A stretch of 64,000 nucleotides of DNA from JBAXXL01 sp037127915 (GTDB taxonomy: Bacteria; Bacteroidota; Ignavibacteria; Kapaibacteriales; UBA2268): positions 3,862 to 67,861 of the forward strand of contig JBAXXL010000021.1 in the NCBI GenBank assembly GCA_037127915.1, written 5' to 3'. A model generated the notes under the pieces. The model saw only the letters and a program-made list of their open reading frames with translations, was not told the DNA's origin and ran no database searches. Below, piece by piece: positions 55,373 through 64,000 of the stretch. The first letter of the stretch is position 1; every line of letters starts with the position of its first letter. The position numbers were made by a program, and so were the translations under genes.

Positions 55373-57904
55373 ATGTTTAAAAAAATTCTTATTCTTATAG
55401 TATTGACTGTTTTGACAGTAACAAGCTCATTAGCTATGGAACCGGTTAGAATAGCTGGTCAGGCTTCGTCAGATCAGGTCAAGAACGGCGCATTTGGACT
55501 AACACTTAGAGTCTATGATGCGGCAAATGATCAGATTGGCGCAGATGTCAATTGTGGTTCGATTGACTTTGACGATATGGGTGTATTTTCGTTTGTTTGG
55601 AACTCATCGATAACATACAACCCACTTTATACCATCAAAATTTCACTTGCAACAAACGGCCTCGTTATATTCGAAAGTCGTTTAGACAAATTAGTAATTG
55701 CACAAACACAGTTTGGAGCTTATATTGCCCCTATTGAAACAGATGGTACCCCAACAGCAGGCCTTGTTTTGGTATCAAATGGAAGAACTTCTGATTGGTC
55801 AGCAATAACTCCTGCCATGTTACCATTTATGGATCTTCAAACAGCCTATAACAATTCATTAAATAGCGCGCCTTATGTCTCACCTGGGGGTGTTAATTTC
55901 GGTAATGGTAAAATTATAGATGTTACCGGTAACAAAATTAAGATAGTTCGTGAACGCACTGCAGGCGGAAACATTGGTTCTGTTTTAAATGCAGTCGTTG
56001 ACAATCCTGAAGATGGCTATAGCTCTATAGCCGCTAGTATTCAAGGAATTAATTACGCAGATGCTTCATTTACAGATGCCCTAGGTTCTGAATATTCAGC
56101 AATTGAAGGTAAATTAGATGACGGCATAGGTAAATGGTTTGGTTTAATTGGAGCGGCTGTTAATATGGATGGTGCACTTCCTACTCCAGCAATTTTAAAA
56201 GCTGGTGTTATTGGTGTTACTCCCTCATCTACAATTGCAGGTGCTTTAGGTGTTACTTACGGTGGCCTTGATTACGCCGGTTTTTTTGTTGGTAATGTTA
56301 ATGTTAGTGCTGGTGTAAATGCTCTAACATATAATGGTTTTACATTGCCTGCAGGTAATGCTCCACTAGCTGGTGATATATTAGCATCTACTGGAACCAA
56401 TAAGATATTAACTTGGGTTACTCCAGGTGGCGGTGGCGGTGGTTGAACTGTTACATCAGTTAGTGTCGTAACAGCAAACGGTGTATCCGGTACAGTTGCT
56501 ACAGCAACTACTACACCCGCTATAACATTAGTTCTTGGAAATATTGTCCCTACATCTGTTAACGGTTATATATTACCTCCTGTTGATGGAACCGGTGGTC
56601 AAGTATTGACGACTAATGGCGCTGGTGTTACAAGTTGGACAACTGTAGGCGGTGGCGGCGGTGGTGCCAGTTGGCTATTACATGGAAATGGCGCTACAAC
56701 ACCAGGCACAATGTTCTTAGGAACACTTGATGCTCAAGATGTAGTGTTTAAATTGAATAATACAGTAGCTGGTATACTTGGCACTGATAATAATACTTCA
56801 TTTGGTTTGAATTCTATGCACAATGTTGTAACAAGTGGAAGTAACACAGGTATGGGTGCAGAAGCTTTATATACTCTTACATCAGGAACCGAGAATACTG
56901 CCGTTGGATATCAATCCATGTATACGAACAGTACAGGTAATTATAATACTGCAGTAGGCACAAAAGCTCTATATTCTAATGGAGCCGGAATGAATAATAC
57001 TGCAACTGGTTTTGGGGCTCTATACTCCAATGGAACCGGATATTACAATACTGCTTCAGGTTATGAATCACTTCACGAAAATTCTACCGGATCATGGAAT
57101 ACTGCTTCCGGATATAATGCTATGTACAGCAATAGCTCAGGTGCTTATAATTCTGCATTTGGATATAACGCACTTTATTTTAATACTGATGGAAACAATA
57201 ACGTTGCTATAGGTTACGATGCCGGTAGTCTCAAAGCTGATGGAAGTACTTCTATGACTTCAGCATTAAATTCTATTTATATCGGTAACGGTGCTAAAGG
57301 TGCAATGGCCGCAAATACTAACGAAATAGCTATTGGTTATAATGCAATTGGGGCTGGGAGTAATACGATTACTCTTGGTAGTTCGAGTAGTATGGGCTTA
57401 TACTCTTTAGCGGTAGTTAATACAACCACTGCAAATCCTCCTAACGTGTTTGTTGATGCAAATGGACAAATAATGAAGAGTACAACTGGTGGCGGTGGAT
57501 CGAGTTCCGCTTACGCGCATTGCTACAAATTAGCTGTAGGTGCAGAAACGAATATTGCCGCTGGTGCCGATATAACTCTTTCAAATAATGGACCAATTCA
57601 AGATATTAGTCATACTGCCGGCTCAGCTGATGTAACTATCAACACAACAGGTGTATATAAGATTGACTATGGTATAGTACTCTTCTCCGGTATTGGTACT
57701 GAATTGGCACTTTTAGTTAATGGTGTTGCTGCTCCAAGTGCAAGGATTTATTGCGAAAGTGCGGCAGGCAGTTTTCACGGTTCAGCAATATTAAGTTTAA
57801 ACGCTACCGATGTGATTAAATTAAGAAATAATTCTTCCGCGGGAATGATAATTTCAGCTTCTCCAAATCTAGGTGCTGAAATGACAATAACTAAAGTGAA
57901 CTAA
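55373..57904 (+). pseudogene. Modular surface protein interrupted by one in-frame TGA (nonsense or readthrough)
   Basis: One continuous frame of 844 codons broken only by TGA at 56444-56446. Before it (357 residues): signal peptide MFKKILILIVLTVLTVTSSLA, a beta-domain shared by all paralogues (MEPVRIAGQASS ... KLVIAQTQFG), a ~150-residue module also found in the 61016 gene, and a Gly-rich linker. After it: TVTSVSVVTANGVSGTV (common in phage tail fibres), six 17-residue YadA-head-like repeats (56894-57199) and a C-terminal BclA/C1q-like domain (ITLSNNGPIQDISHTAGSADVTI ... SAILSLNATDVIKLRNNSS). The stop falls in the Gly linker (GGGGGG-stop-TVTSV), where GGA to TGA would explain it. Either a pseudogene or a readthrough product. 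Confidence 0.8.
56894..57199 (+). repeat. Six 51-bp repeats encoding YadA-head-like motifs
   Basis: 17-residue units of the form NTAxGYxALYSNxTGxY: NTAVGYQSMYTNSTGNY, NTAVGTKALYSNGAGMN, NTATGFGALYSNGTGYY and so on, six in register. Similar repeats form left-handed beta-roll heads of trimeric adhesins. Confidence 0.8.
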
Positions 57905-57987
57905 AAAAACCAACTTAAATCAAATAATAAGCTGAAGAAAAGATAGAAATTCATATGGCAACACCCTTAAGGTTTGCTTACTAATTG

Positions 57988-58017
57988 AAACTCAGGGATT
58001 CAAAGCCCTGAGTTTTT
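57988..58017 (+). terminator. Rho-independent terminator of the interrupted paralogue
   Basis: AAACTCAGGG-ATTCAAAG-CCCTGAGTTT, immediately continued by a run of T. It lies 84 bases past the stop at 57904. Confidence 0.85.
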
Positions 58018-58040
58018 TTATTTCTAGAAATTAAAAAAAT

Positions 58041-58132
58041 CCTACCTTAAGAATAAAGATTCTAAGTTTTCAAGATAGAAATTAGGTCAAAAAACGACTT
58101 TTTATATTGTAAAACTTAACAGATGGGAAACC
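58041..58132 (+). promoter_or_regulatory. Conserved paralogue leader, copy 2
   Basis: CCTACCTTAAGAATAAAGATTCTAAG ... TATATTGTAAAACTTAACAGATGGG. Closely similar to copy 1; the ribosome-binding region has changed from AGAGGG to AGATGGG and the start codon is lost. Confidence 0.65.
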
Positions 58133-59999
58133 ATATGTAAAAAAATTCTTAATCTTATAGTATTGACTGTGTTAGCAATTACAAGCTCCATAGACATGGA
58201 ACCGGTTCGAATAGCAGGTCAAGCTTCGTCAGCTCAGGTCAAGAATCGCGCATATGGACTTCCGCTTAGAGTTTATGATGTTGCAAATGACCAAATTGGC
58301 GCGGAAGTCAATTGTGGTTCAATTGACTTTGACGATATGGGTGTATTTTCATTTGTGTGGAATTCATCAATAACATACAACCAACTTTATACAATTAAAA
58401 TCTCTCTCACATCAAACGGCCTTGTAATTTTCGAAAGTCGCATAGACAAATTAGTAATTGCACAAACACAATATGGTGCATTTGTTGATCCAGTAGAAAT
58501 CAACGGGACACCTACTGCTGGTGAAATATTAACTTCTAATGGTACTACTGCATATTGGGCAAGTCCGATACCAGCACTTGGAACTGGCGATCTAGTAAGT
58601 ACAACCAATGGTGTTATAATATCCGGCGGGATTGGGGCTGTTATTGGAAGTGGTACTGCAATTGATATAGAAACAGCTGACGCAACAACAACTGGTCTAA
58701 TTTCAAACATTGACTGGACCATTTTTAATGCTAAAATCACCAATGCTACTCATACCGGTGATGTTTCCGGCTCTGGCTTGTTAACACTTGCCACCGTAAA
58801 CACAGATTTGAGTACATATAATAATGTAACAATTAACGCTAAAGGTTTAGCAATCGCCGGCAGCAATGTTGCATATCTTACCTCGTTCACAGAATCAGAC
58901 CCTTTTTTTACAGCTTGGGATAAAAGCACAGGCATTAGTATAATATCATCTCAGGTTTCTGACTTTGGAACGAGCGTAGCAAACAATTCCGCTGTTTTAG
59001 CAAATACAGCTAAAATCACCAATGCTGACCATACCGGTGATGTTTCCGGATCAGGTTTGTTAACACTTGCCACTGTTAATGCAGACTTGGGTACATATAA
59101 TAATGTAACAATTAATGCTAAAGGTTTAGCAATCGCCGGTAGTAATATTGCATATCTAACCTCAGTCACAGAAGCAGACCCAATTTTTATAGGTTGGAAT
59201 AAAAGCACAGGTATTAGTATAACCTCTTCTCAGGTTTCTGACTTTGGAGCAAGTGTAACAAACAATTCTGCTGTTTTGGCAAATACAGCCAAAATTACCA
59301 ATGCTGATCATACAGGTGATGTTTCCGGATCGGACTTATTAACACTTGCCACAGTAAATACAACTACACCAGGTGTATATGGAACAAGCACAGCGGTTCC
59401 AACAATTATCGTAAATGGCAAAGGTTTAGTAACTGCATCAAGTTCTACATCAATAGCTTTTCCAGTTACCTTTGCCGGTACTGAAGATTTGACCAATAAA
59501 ACTTATAATGGTTATACTTTACCTGCTGTAAATGCAGGTGATAATAATAAAGTCTTATCAACTGACGGTACTGGCGGTAGAAGTTGGACAACTCCAAGTG
59601 GCTGCAGTGCAGCCTCTTATGCATACTGTTATGACAGTGTCGGCGGAACATTGTCTGCTAATACCGACATAGTGCTTAATTCAAACGGAGTTATGAGCAA
59701 TATTACACATACTGAGGGAGAAACTGGTATTACTGTAACTACTGCGGGAGTTTATAAAATTGATTATGGAATAAATGTTAATAATAACATCGGTGTGGCT
59801 TTAGCAATTAGCATTAATGATGTTGTTGAAGAAAGTTCAAGGATTTATTTTGTGAGTGCTTTTTCAAAATTATGCTAGTTCAGTCATTCTAAGCCTAGCC
59901 GCAAATGATGTAATAAAACTAAGAAATGCTTCCGCCGTAGTAATTAATAGACCTGCTGTAGGGGTAAATACGCATATTGTAATTACAAAATTTAACTAA
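58133..59999 (+). pseudogene. Decaying modular surface protein (lost start codon, 3' frameshift)
   Basis: Paralogue of the preceding gene. By alignment of the leader, ATG TTT AAA has become ATA TGT AAA (58133-58141), removing the start; the first usable start (TTG 58163) lies inside the signal peptide. The frame then stays open to TAG at 59876, with two full 93-residue repeats (GDVSGSGLLTLATVN ... TINAKGLAIAGSN) and a BclA/C1q-like tip. One extra base near 59867-59872 breaks that tip: the +1 frame continues SSVILSLAANDVIKLRNAS to TAA at 59997-59999. Both defects point to a pseudogene. Confidence 0.85.
58755..59360 (+). repeat. 279-bp tandem repeats (93 residues) in the decaying paralogue
   Basis: Two full units (58755-59033, 59034-59312) and a partial third, each beginning CCGGTGATGTTTCCGG and encoding GDVSGSGLLTLATVN ... 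NSAVLANTAKITNA. Confidence 0.8.
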
Positions 60000-60025
60000 A
60001 ATCGAATCAGAGTATTATATAAAAA

Positions 60026-60054
60026 TCTCTTGCCTCGGCGAGGGATTATTTTTT
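60026..60054 (+). terminator. Rho-independent terminator
   Basis: TCTCTTGCC-TC-GGCGAGGGA (9-bp stem, two G-T pairs) followed by TTATTTTTT, 27 bases after the end of the decaying paralogue. Confidence 0.75.
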
Positions 60055-60060
60055 GAACAT

Positions 60061-60297
60061 TTGAATTATTTATTGCGAATGGTTATTTTTGTTAATGGAG
60101 TTGTTGCTCCAAATGCAAGGGTTAATTTCCAAAATGCACAATTCGATTATCGTGGTTCAGCAATTTTATGTTTAAACGCTGGCGATGTGATTAAATTAAG
60201 GACCAATTCATCTATGACATTCTATATTTCAATTTCACCATACGTATGTGCGGAAATGAGTATCACTAAAGTGAACAATAAAAAAAATCAACTATAA
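60061..60297 (+). pseudogene. Orphan C-terminal remnant of the BclA/C1q-like tip domain
   Basis: Encodes VIFVNGVVAPNARVNFQNAQFDYRGSAILCLNAGDVIKLRTNSS ... AEMSITKVN, matching the last ~65 residues of the 55373-57904 protein (LLVNGVAAPSARIYCE ... AEMTITKVN). No leader, signal peptide or ribosome-binding site. Most likely a remnant of a deleted or recombined family member. In-frame TTG (60061) and ATG (60079) could give a short peptide, but this is doubtful. Confidence 0.75.
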
Positions 60298-60310
60298 TAA
60301 AAAATCGATT

Positions 60311-60339
60311 GAGCTGTCTCACAACAGCTCTGTTTTTTT
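60311..60339 (+). terminator. Rho-independent terminator after the remnant
   Basis: GAGCTGT-CTCACA-ACAGCTC stem-loop followed by TGTTTTTTT. Its retention beside an orphan tip domain supports that a full gene once ended here. Confidence 0.85.
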
Positions 60340-60919
60340 GTGTAATAAAGCTCAATATATGATTGCTAGGTTAAGTATCAATATTCTAGATTATATAAAG
60401 AAAGAGTAAGCGATGCCATCCTCGTAAAAACAAAAAATCACTTTAGGTATTTTATATAGAGCCTATAACCCGTGTTTTAGGTCTGTTTGGAAAAAAATTG
60501 TCTTTAGTCATAGCTGTGGCTAAAAGAAAAACAAAAAAAATAAAAAATAAATTTTTTTATTATAAATTTAATTATTAAATTTGAAATATATATAATAGTG
60601 TATTAGAAAATATTTTTTTAAATTAATAGTATGGTGAATTATATAGAGCAATATTTAACATTTTTTAGCAATGATAGTTGTATGAATCTCAAAGGTTTAA
60701 GCATATTTTTCTAGACATGCTATTAATCAGGTTCAATCAACAAATTTTAACGATTTCAAAATAGACATAGCAAAAGTGCCTATTATGAAATATATATGGA
60801 ACATAATTCTATCCAAGTTCCTGACTAATTTATCGACTTTATGCGTATTTTTAGTTCTTTTTCATAGCAATCCAAAAAAAAATAATGAGTTTATGAATAT
60901 ATTTTAAAAAAAATATATT
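60340..60919. other. 580-base AT-rich gap without a recognisable gene
   Basis: No open frame with a plausible start and no homology to the flanking paralogues could be seen. It contains long A/T runs (60528-60560) and ends at leader copy 3. Confidence 0.6.
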
Positions 60920-61015
60920 TCTACCTTAAGAATTCAAATAAAACGATTTTTTAAGCTAGAAATTTAAGTGATTTTAAAAAAATTAGTTTTGTATAACTTA
61001 ACAGAGGTATTCTCT
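60920..61015 (+). promoter_or_regulatory. Conserved paralogue leader, copy 3
   Basis: TCTACCTTAAGAATTC ... AAGCTAGAAATTTAAGTGATTTT ... TTTTGTATAACTTAACAGAGG. The most diverged of the three leaders, but the CTACCTTAAGAA and AACTTAACAGAGG ends are retained. Confidence 0.6.
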
Positions 61016-64000
61016 ATGTTTAATAAACTTGTACTTATTTTGGTCTTGATAGTTCTGACTATAACAAGCACACTTGCTATGGATCCTATTCGGATAGCAG
61101 GTCAATCTTCGTCAGCAACAGTCAAGAGCGACGCATTTGAACTTACACTGAGAGTTTATGATGCGGCAAATGATCAGATTGGATCAGATTTCAGTGTTGG
61201 ATTTATTGACTTCGACGATATGGGAGTTTTCTCATTCGTTTGGAGTGATCCATCACTTGTGTATAACCCAATCTATACAATCAAAATATCCCTAACATCA
61301 AATGGTTTAGTGATATTCGAGAGTCGATTAGACAAGATAGTCATAGCACAAAGTCCATTTGGAGCTTTGATTACTCCCGATCAGATTGATTTTTCCGGGG
61401 AATTTAACTTTTCCGGTGATCTCAATGTAGAAGGCACATTTGCCTTAAATGGTGATGAAGGAACAGCTGGTCAAATTTTGACCAGTCAAGGTCCTGGTAA
61501 TACTCCAATATGGACTACAATTTCCCCTGTCAATGAGGATTTGACAGATGGTGCAGGGATAACTGGTGGTGTTTACAATGGCACAGCCCCAATTACTTTT
61601 AACGTTGATGTTGATGGCACGACCCTTGGATTTGATTCAGAGGGAATCGATGGCAAACTTCAAGTAAATCAAGGTAATAACTTTGATTGGACTGGAACAA
61701 ATACTTGGGGTGGCACTTCAAGTTTCAACGGTACTGTTAATATTGGTTCAACAGAAACTCCAGTTGACTTTATCGTAAATGCCAACTCATGGTCAGTTGA
61801 TGTTGATGGTAATGCAATTTTTGATGGTACTGTTACAGCTACTAATATTACTGGTACAAACTCAGGCGATTTGACACTCGGTGAAGCTAATGGTCTAAGC
61901 CTTGACGGTCAAGTTTTAAGCTTGGGTTTAGCAAGCGCAACTTCTTTTGGTGCTTTAAGCGATACTGATTGGAGTATGTTTAATGCTAAACAAAATGCTT
62001 TAACAGCCGGAGATGGCATAAGCTTGTTTAATGATGTAATTACGAACACAATGCCTGATCAAGTTGTTACTTTGGCAGGTGAAGGTATAACAGTTATTAC
62101 TGGCGAATATCCGAACTTTACAATTACTTCTACTGAAGTTGACGGTTCGGTTTCAAATGAATTAATTACAGCAACAAGTTGGGACGATGAAACCAATACG
62201 TTAAGAATTACAGAAGCTGGAGTTAATTGGGATACAGAAATCACTGGTTTTGAGCCAACTTTATTAAAAGGCGATTTAACAACTACCACTTGGGGCGTAA
62301 CCATTACTGGTGGTACCGGTGCTGTATTAGGTGAAGGCACAAGTGTAGATATCGCAACAGCTAATTTCGAAACTACCGGTTTACTTACAGATGCTGATTG
62401 GAATACATTTAATAATAAACAAGACGCTTTGGGTTATACACCTGAAGATATAGCTAATAAGGTAACATCTATTGATGAATTCTCAACAGATGTTCAATAT
62501 CCTTCAGCTAAATTACTTTTTGATCAACTAGCTCTAAAAGCTGACGTAGGAACTCCAGATCTTCAAGGAGCTTTTAATAATTCAGTAAATAGTGCTCCTT
62601 ATATTTCTCCTATCAATGGAATCAATTTTGGAAACGGTAAAATCATGGATGTTACCGGTTCGAAATTTAAAGTAGTACGCGAACGTACTGAAGCCGGTAA
62701 CATTGGGTCAGCTATGAACGCTGTTGTTAGTAATCCTGATGCCGGAAATAGCGCATTCGCCGCAAGTATTCAAGATGTTAATTACGAAGATCCGACCTTT
62801 ACACCCGGTGAAGAATTCTCCGCTATCGAAGGTAAATTAGCAGAAGAATCAGGTAGCTGGTTTGGTTTACTAGGCGTCGCAGTAAATATGGGTGGTGATA
62901 TTGCTCCTATTTATCTAAAAGCAGGCGTATTGGGAACAACTCCTGGCCGTCAAATTGCAGGTGCTTTAGGTGTAACTATAGGCGAAGTTGAATACGCTGG
63001 TTATTTCCAAGGCAATGTTAATGTAACAGGTGATGTTACAGCAACTACATTTATAGGTGATTTAAACGGTAACGCCGCTACAGCTGATGTAGCTGATAAA
63101 GTTGCTAATGCTTTAACAGCTGGTGAAGGCTTGACCGGCGGAACTTTTGATGGTTCTGCTGAAGCAACATTTGCTGTTGACGAAGCTTATAATTATGATT
63201 GGACAGGTAATAATACTTGGGCTGGATCTTCAGATTTTAATGCTGATGTTCACTTAAATAATGATTACTTAAAAATATATAACGAAGCTCAGGCCCTAAT
63301 CGTAGATGCAGGTCCTGGTCATCTCGACGAAGGTTATTTTGAAACATACAACGCTGATGGAAGCCATAGATTGGTTACTATCGGTGCATCCGAAGATGGA
63401 GAAAATGGTTCTGTTTCTGTTTATGATGCAACAACTATGAGAGCCGGAATGGGCAATTTGAATGGTATGTGGTCAGTTGGTGTTTTAGGCGATGGCTATG
63501 CAGCTGGAGCTTTAACAACAGGTGGAACAGATGCTAAGGTTATGGTAACTGACGGTACGAATGAAGTAGCAATGGCTCTTGGTTCAATAAGAGCAGCAGC
63601 AAGTCCTGTACTGTATGTAAAAGAAGGAACTTCTAATTTCAACTTTACCGTTGATCTTTCTGGAAATACATATATTGCAGGTACTTTAAATGTAGATTTA
63701 GGTACAAGATTAAACGCTACTTTAGAAGTAGCAGGTACATCAACTATGCAAGATGTTGTACCATTTGAAACAGATCTATATGACTTAGGCAAAGAAGATA
63801 ATGTATGGGCTAACGTATATGCAACAACATTATATGGCGAATTAATTGGAAACGCCGCTACAGCTGATGTAGCAGATAAAGTTGCAAATGCTTTAACAGC
63901 TGGTGAAGGCTTGACCGGCGGAACTTTTGATGGTTCAGCTGAAGCAACATTTGCTGTTGATGAAGCTTATAATTACGATTGGACAGGTACTCATACATTT
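61016..64000 (+). CDS. Modular surface protein with tail-fibre-like repeats (open, runs off window)
   Basis: 995 codons with no stop. Signal peptide MFNKLVLILVLIVLTITSTLA, then the shared domain (MDPIRIAGQSSS ... IVIAQSPFGA), a tail-fibre-like unit (FALNGDEGTAGQILTSQGPGNTP), the ~150-residue module shared with the 55373 gene (APYISPINGINFGNGKIMDVTGSKFKVVRERT, residues ~525-665) and two copies of GNAATADVADKVANALTAGEGL with GGTFDGSAEATFAVD. The last pattern is a hallmark of cyanophage and T4-like tail fibres. It appears to be the intact family member. An AGAGG site precedes the ATG. Confidence 0.85.
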   Translation, partial: MFNKLVLILVLIVLTITSTLAMDPIRIAGQSSSATVKSDAFELTLRVYDAANDQIGSDFSVGFIDFDDMGVFSFVWSDPSLVYNPIYTIKISLTSNGLVIFESRLDKIVIAQSPFGALITPDQIDFSGEFNFSGDLNVEGTFALNGDEGTAGQILTSQGPGNTPIWTTISPVNEDLTDGAGITGGVYNGTAPITFNVDVDGTTLGFDSEGIDGKLQVNQGNNFDWTGTNTWGGTSSFNGTVNIGSTETPVDFIVNANSWSVDVDGNAIFDGTVTATNITGTNSGDLTLGEANGLSLDGQVLSLGLASATSFGALSDTDWSMFNAKQNALTAGDGISLFNDVITNTMPDQVVTLAGEGITVITGEYPNFTITSTEVDGSVSNELITATSWDDETNTLRITEAGVNWDTEITGFEPTLLKGDLTTTTWGVTITGGTGAVLGEGTSVDIATANFETTGLLTDADWNTFNNKQDALGYTPEDIANKVTSIDEFSTDVQYPSAKLLFDQLALKADVGTPDLQGAFNNSVNSAPYISPINGINFGNGKIMDVTGSKFKVVRERTEAGNIGSAMNAVVSNPDAGNSAFAASIQDVNYEDPTFTPGEEFSAIEGKLAEESGSWFGLLGVAVNMGGDIAPIYLKAGVLGTTPGRQIAGALGVTIGEVEYAGYFQGNVNVTGDVTATTFIGDLNGNAATADVADKVANALTAGEGLTGGTFDGSAEATFAVDEAYNYDWTGNNTWAGSSDFNADVHLNNDYLKIYNEAQALIVDAGPGHLDEGYFETYNADGSHRLVTIGASEDGENGSVSVYDATTMRAGMGNLNGMWSVGVLGDGYAAGALTTGGTDAKVMVTDGTNEVAMALGSIRAAASPVLYVKEGTSNFNFTVDLSGNTYIAGTLNVDLGTRLNATLEVAGTSTMQDVVPFETDLYDLGKEDNVWANVYATTLYGELIGNAATADVADKVANALTAGEGLTGGTFDGSAEATFAVDEAYNYDWTGTHTF
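63068..63216 (+). repeat. Direct repeat unit A in the last paralogue
   Basis: About 149 bp encoding GNAATADVADKVANALTAGEGL ... AYNYDWTG; repeated 780 bp (260 codons) downstream from 63848 to at least 63993 with few differences. Confidence 0.8.
63848..63993 (+). repeat. Direct repeat unit B in the last paralogue
   Basis: Second copy of the 63068-63216 segment, in the same frame, running up to the window edge. Confidence 0.8.

Noticed and set aside
56444..56446. Genome-wide reassignment of UGA to an amino acid
   Set aside because: psd and the 27847-28479 gene end in TGA, and prfB has the UGA-dependent frameshift, so UGA is a normal stop here.
49903..64000. Prophage
   Set aside because: Tail-fibre-like repeats are present, but all proteins carry secretion signals and there is no integrase, terminase, capsid, portal, lysis gene or attachment site.

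Overview
The window is about 64 kb of AT-rich bacterial chromosome. It most likely comes from the FCB superphylum (Bacteroidota/Ignavibacteriota/Kapabacteria-like). Three things support this: many secreted proteins end in a type A type-IX-secretion (T9SS) sorting domain (NPATENI ... GLASGIYY ... KSFIVIK); TAnnTTTG-type -7 promoter elements are present, one in a textbook TTTG-N19-TATTTTTG arrangement at 6915-6945; and the housekeeping proteins look FCB-like. A species-level assignment is not possible from the sequence alone. Genetic code 11 applies: TGA is used as a normal stop (for example at 28477-28479), and prfB carries the usual in-frame TGA frameshift.

Layout. 1-10.7 kb: mostly core genes. 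These are the 5' part of thrS, a small-molecule methyltransferase, an Omp85 outer-membrane assembly protein whose reading frame begins upstream of any ATG, rsfS, pgsA, a TPR lipoprotein, a DUF3467 protein and a GH57 branching enzyme. 10.8-15.7 kb (minus strand): poorly known secreted or membrane proteins, including a thioredoxin-like/propeller-like pair. 15.7-18.3 kb (minus): four adjacent genes encoding five aconitase/isopropylmalate-isomerase small-subunit (LeuD-like) swivel domains. Only one domain keeps the catalytic SSRE signature. A PduO-type cobalamin adenosyltransferase lies upstream. 19.2-27.8 kb: four tandem secreted beta-propeller proteins with T9SS tails, separated by identical 20-nt spacers and near-identical gene ends, then a lipoprotein that shares the same leader.

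28.5-34 kb: glnS and gltX, with intergenic gaps packed with dispersed palindromic repeats. 34-39.9 kb: dnaN-recF-trmH (minus), then psd-pssA and an M14 carboxypeptidase (plus). 40.2-44.3 kb: a secreted leucine-rich protein and a large trypsin-fold protease-like protein, both probable T9SS cargo, closed by an intrinsic terminator. 44.5-48.9 kb: an MCE/MlaD-like protein, an O-methyltransferase, prfB with its programmed +1 frameshift, and an RsmB-type rRNA methyltransferase.

49-64 kb: an accessory surface-protein island. A well-formed sigma-54 promoter precedes a small T9SS-tailed protein. Next come a 1743-residue repetitive protein and a family of paralogues with a shared roughly 95-bp leader. 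These are built from modules otherwise typical of phage tail fibres, YadA-like heads and BclA/C1q-like tips. Several members are visibly decaying: one has an in-frame TGA, one has lost its start codon and gained a frameshift, and one is only a C-terminal remnant. The last member is open and runs off the window. The two accessory arrays (LeuD-like domains and the modular surface fibres) are the most promising candidates for undescribed biology.
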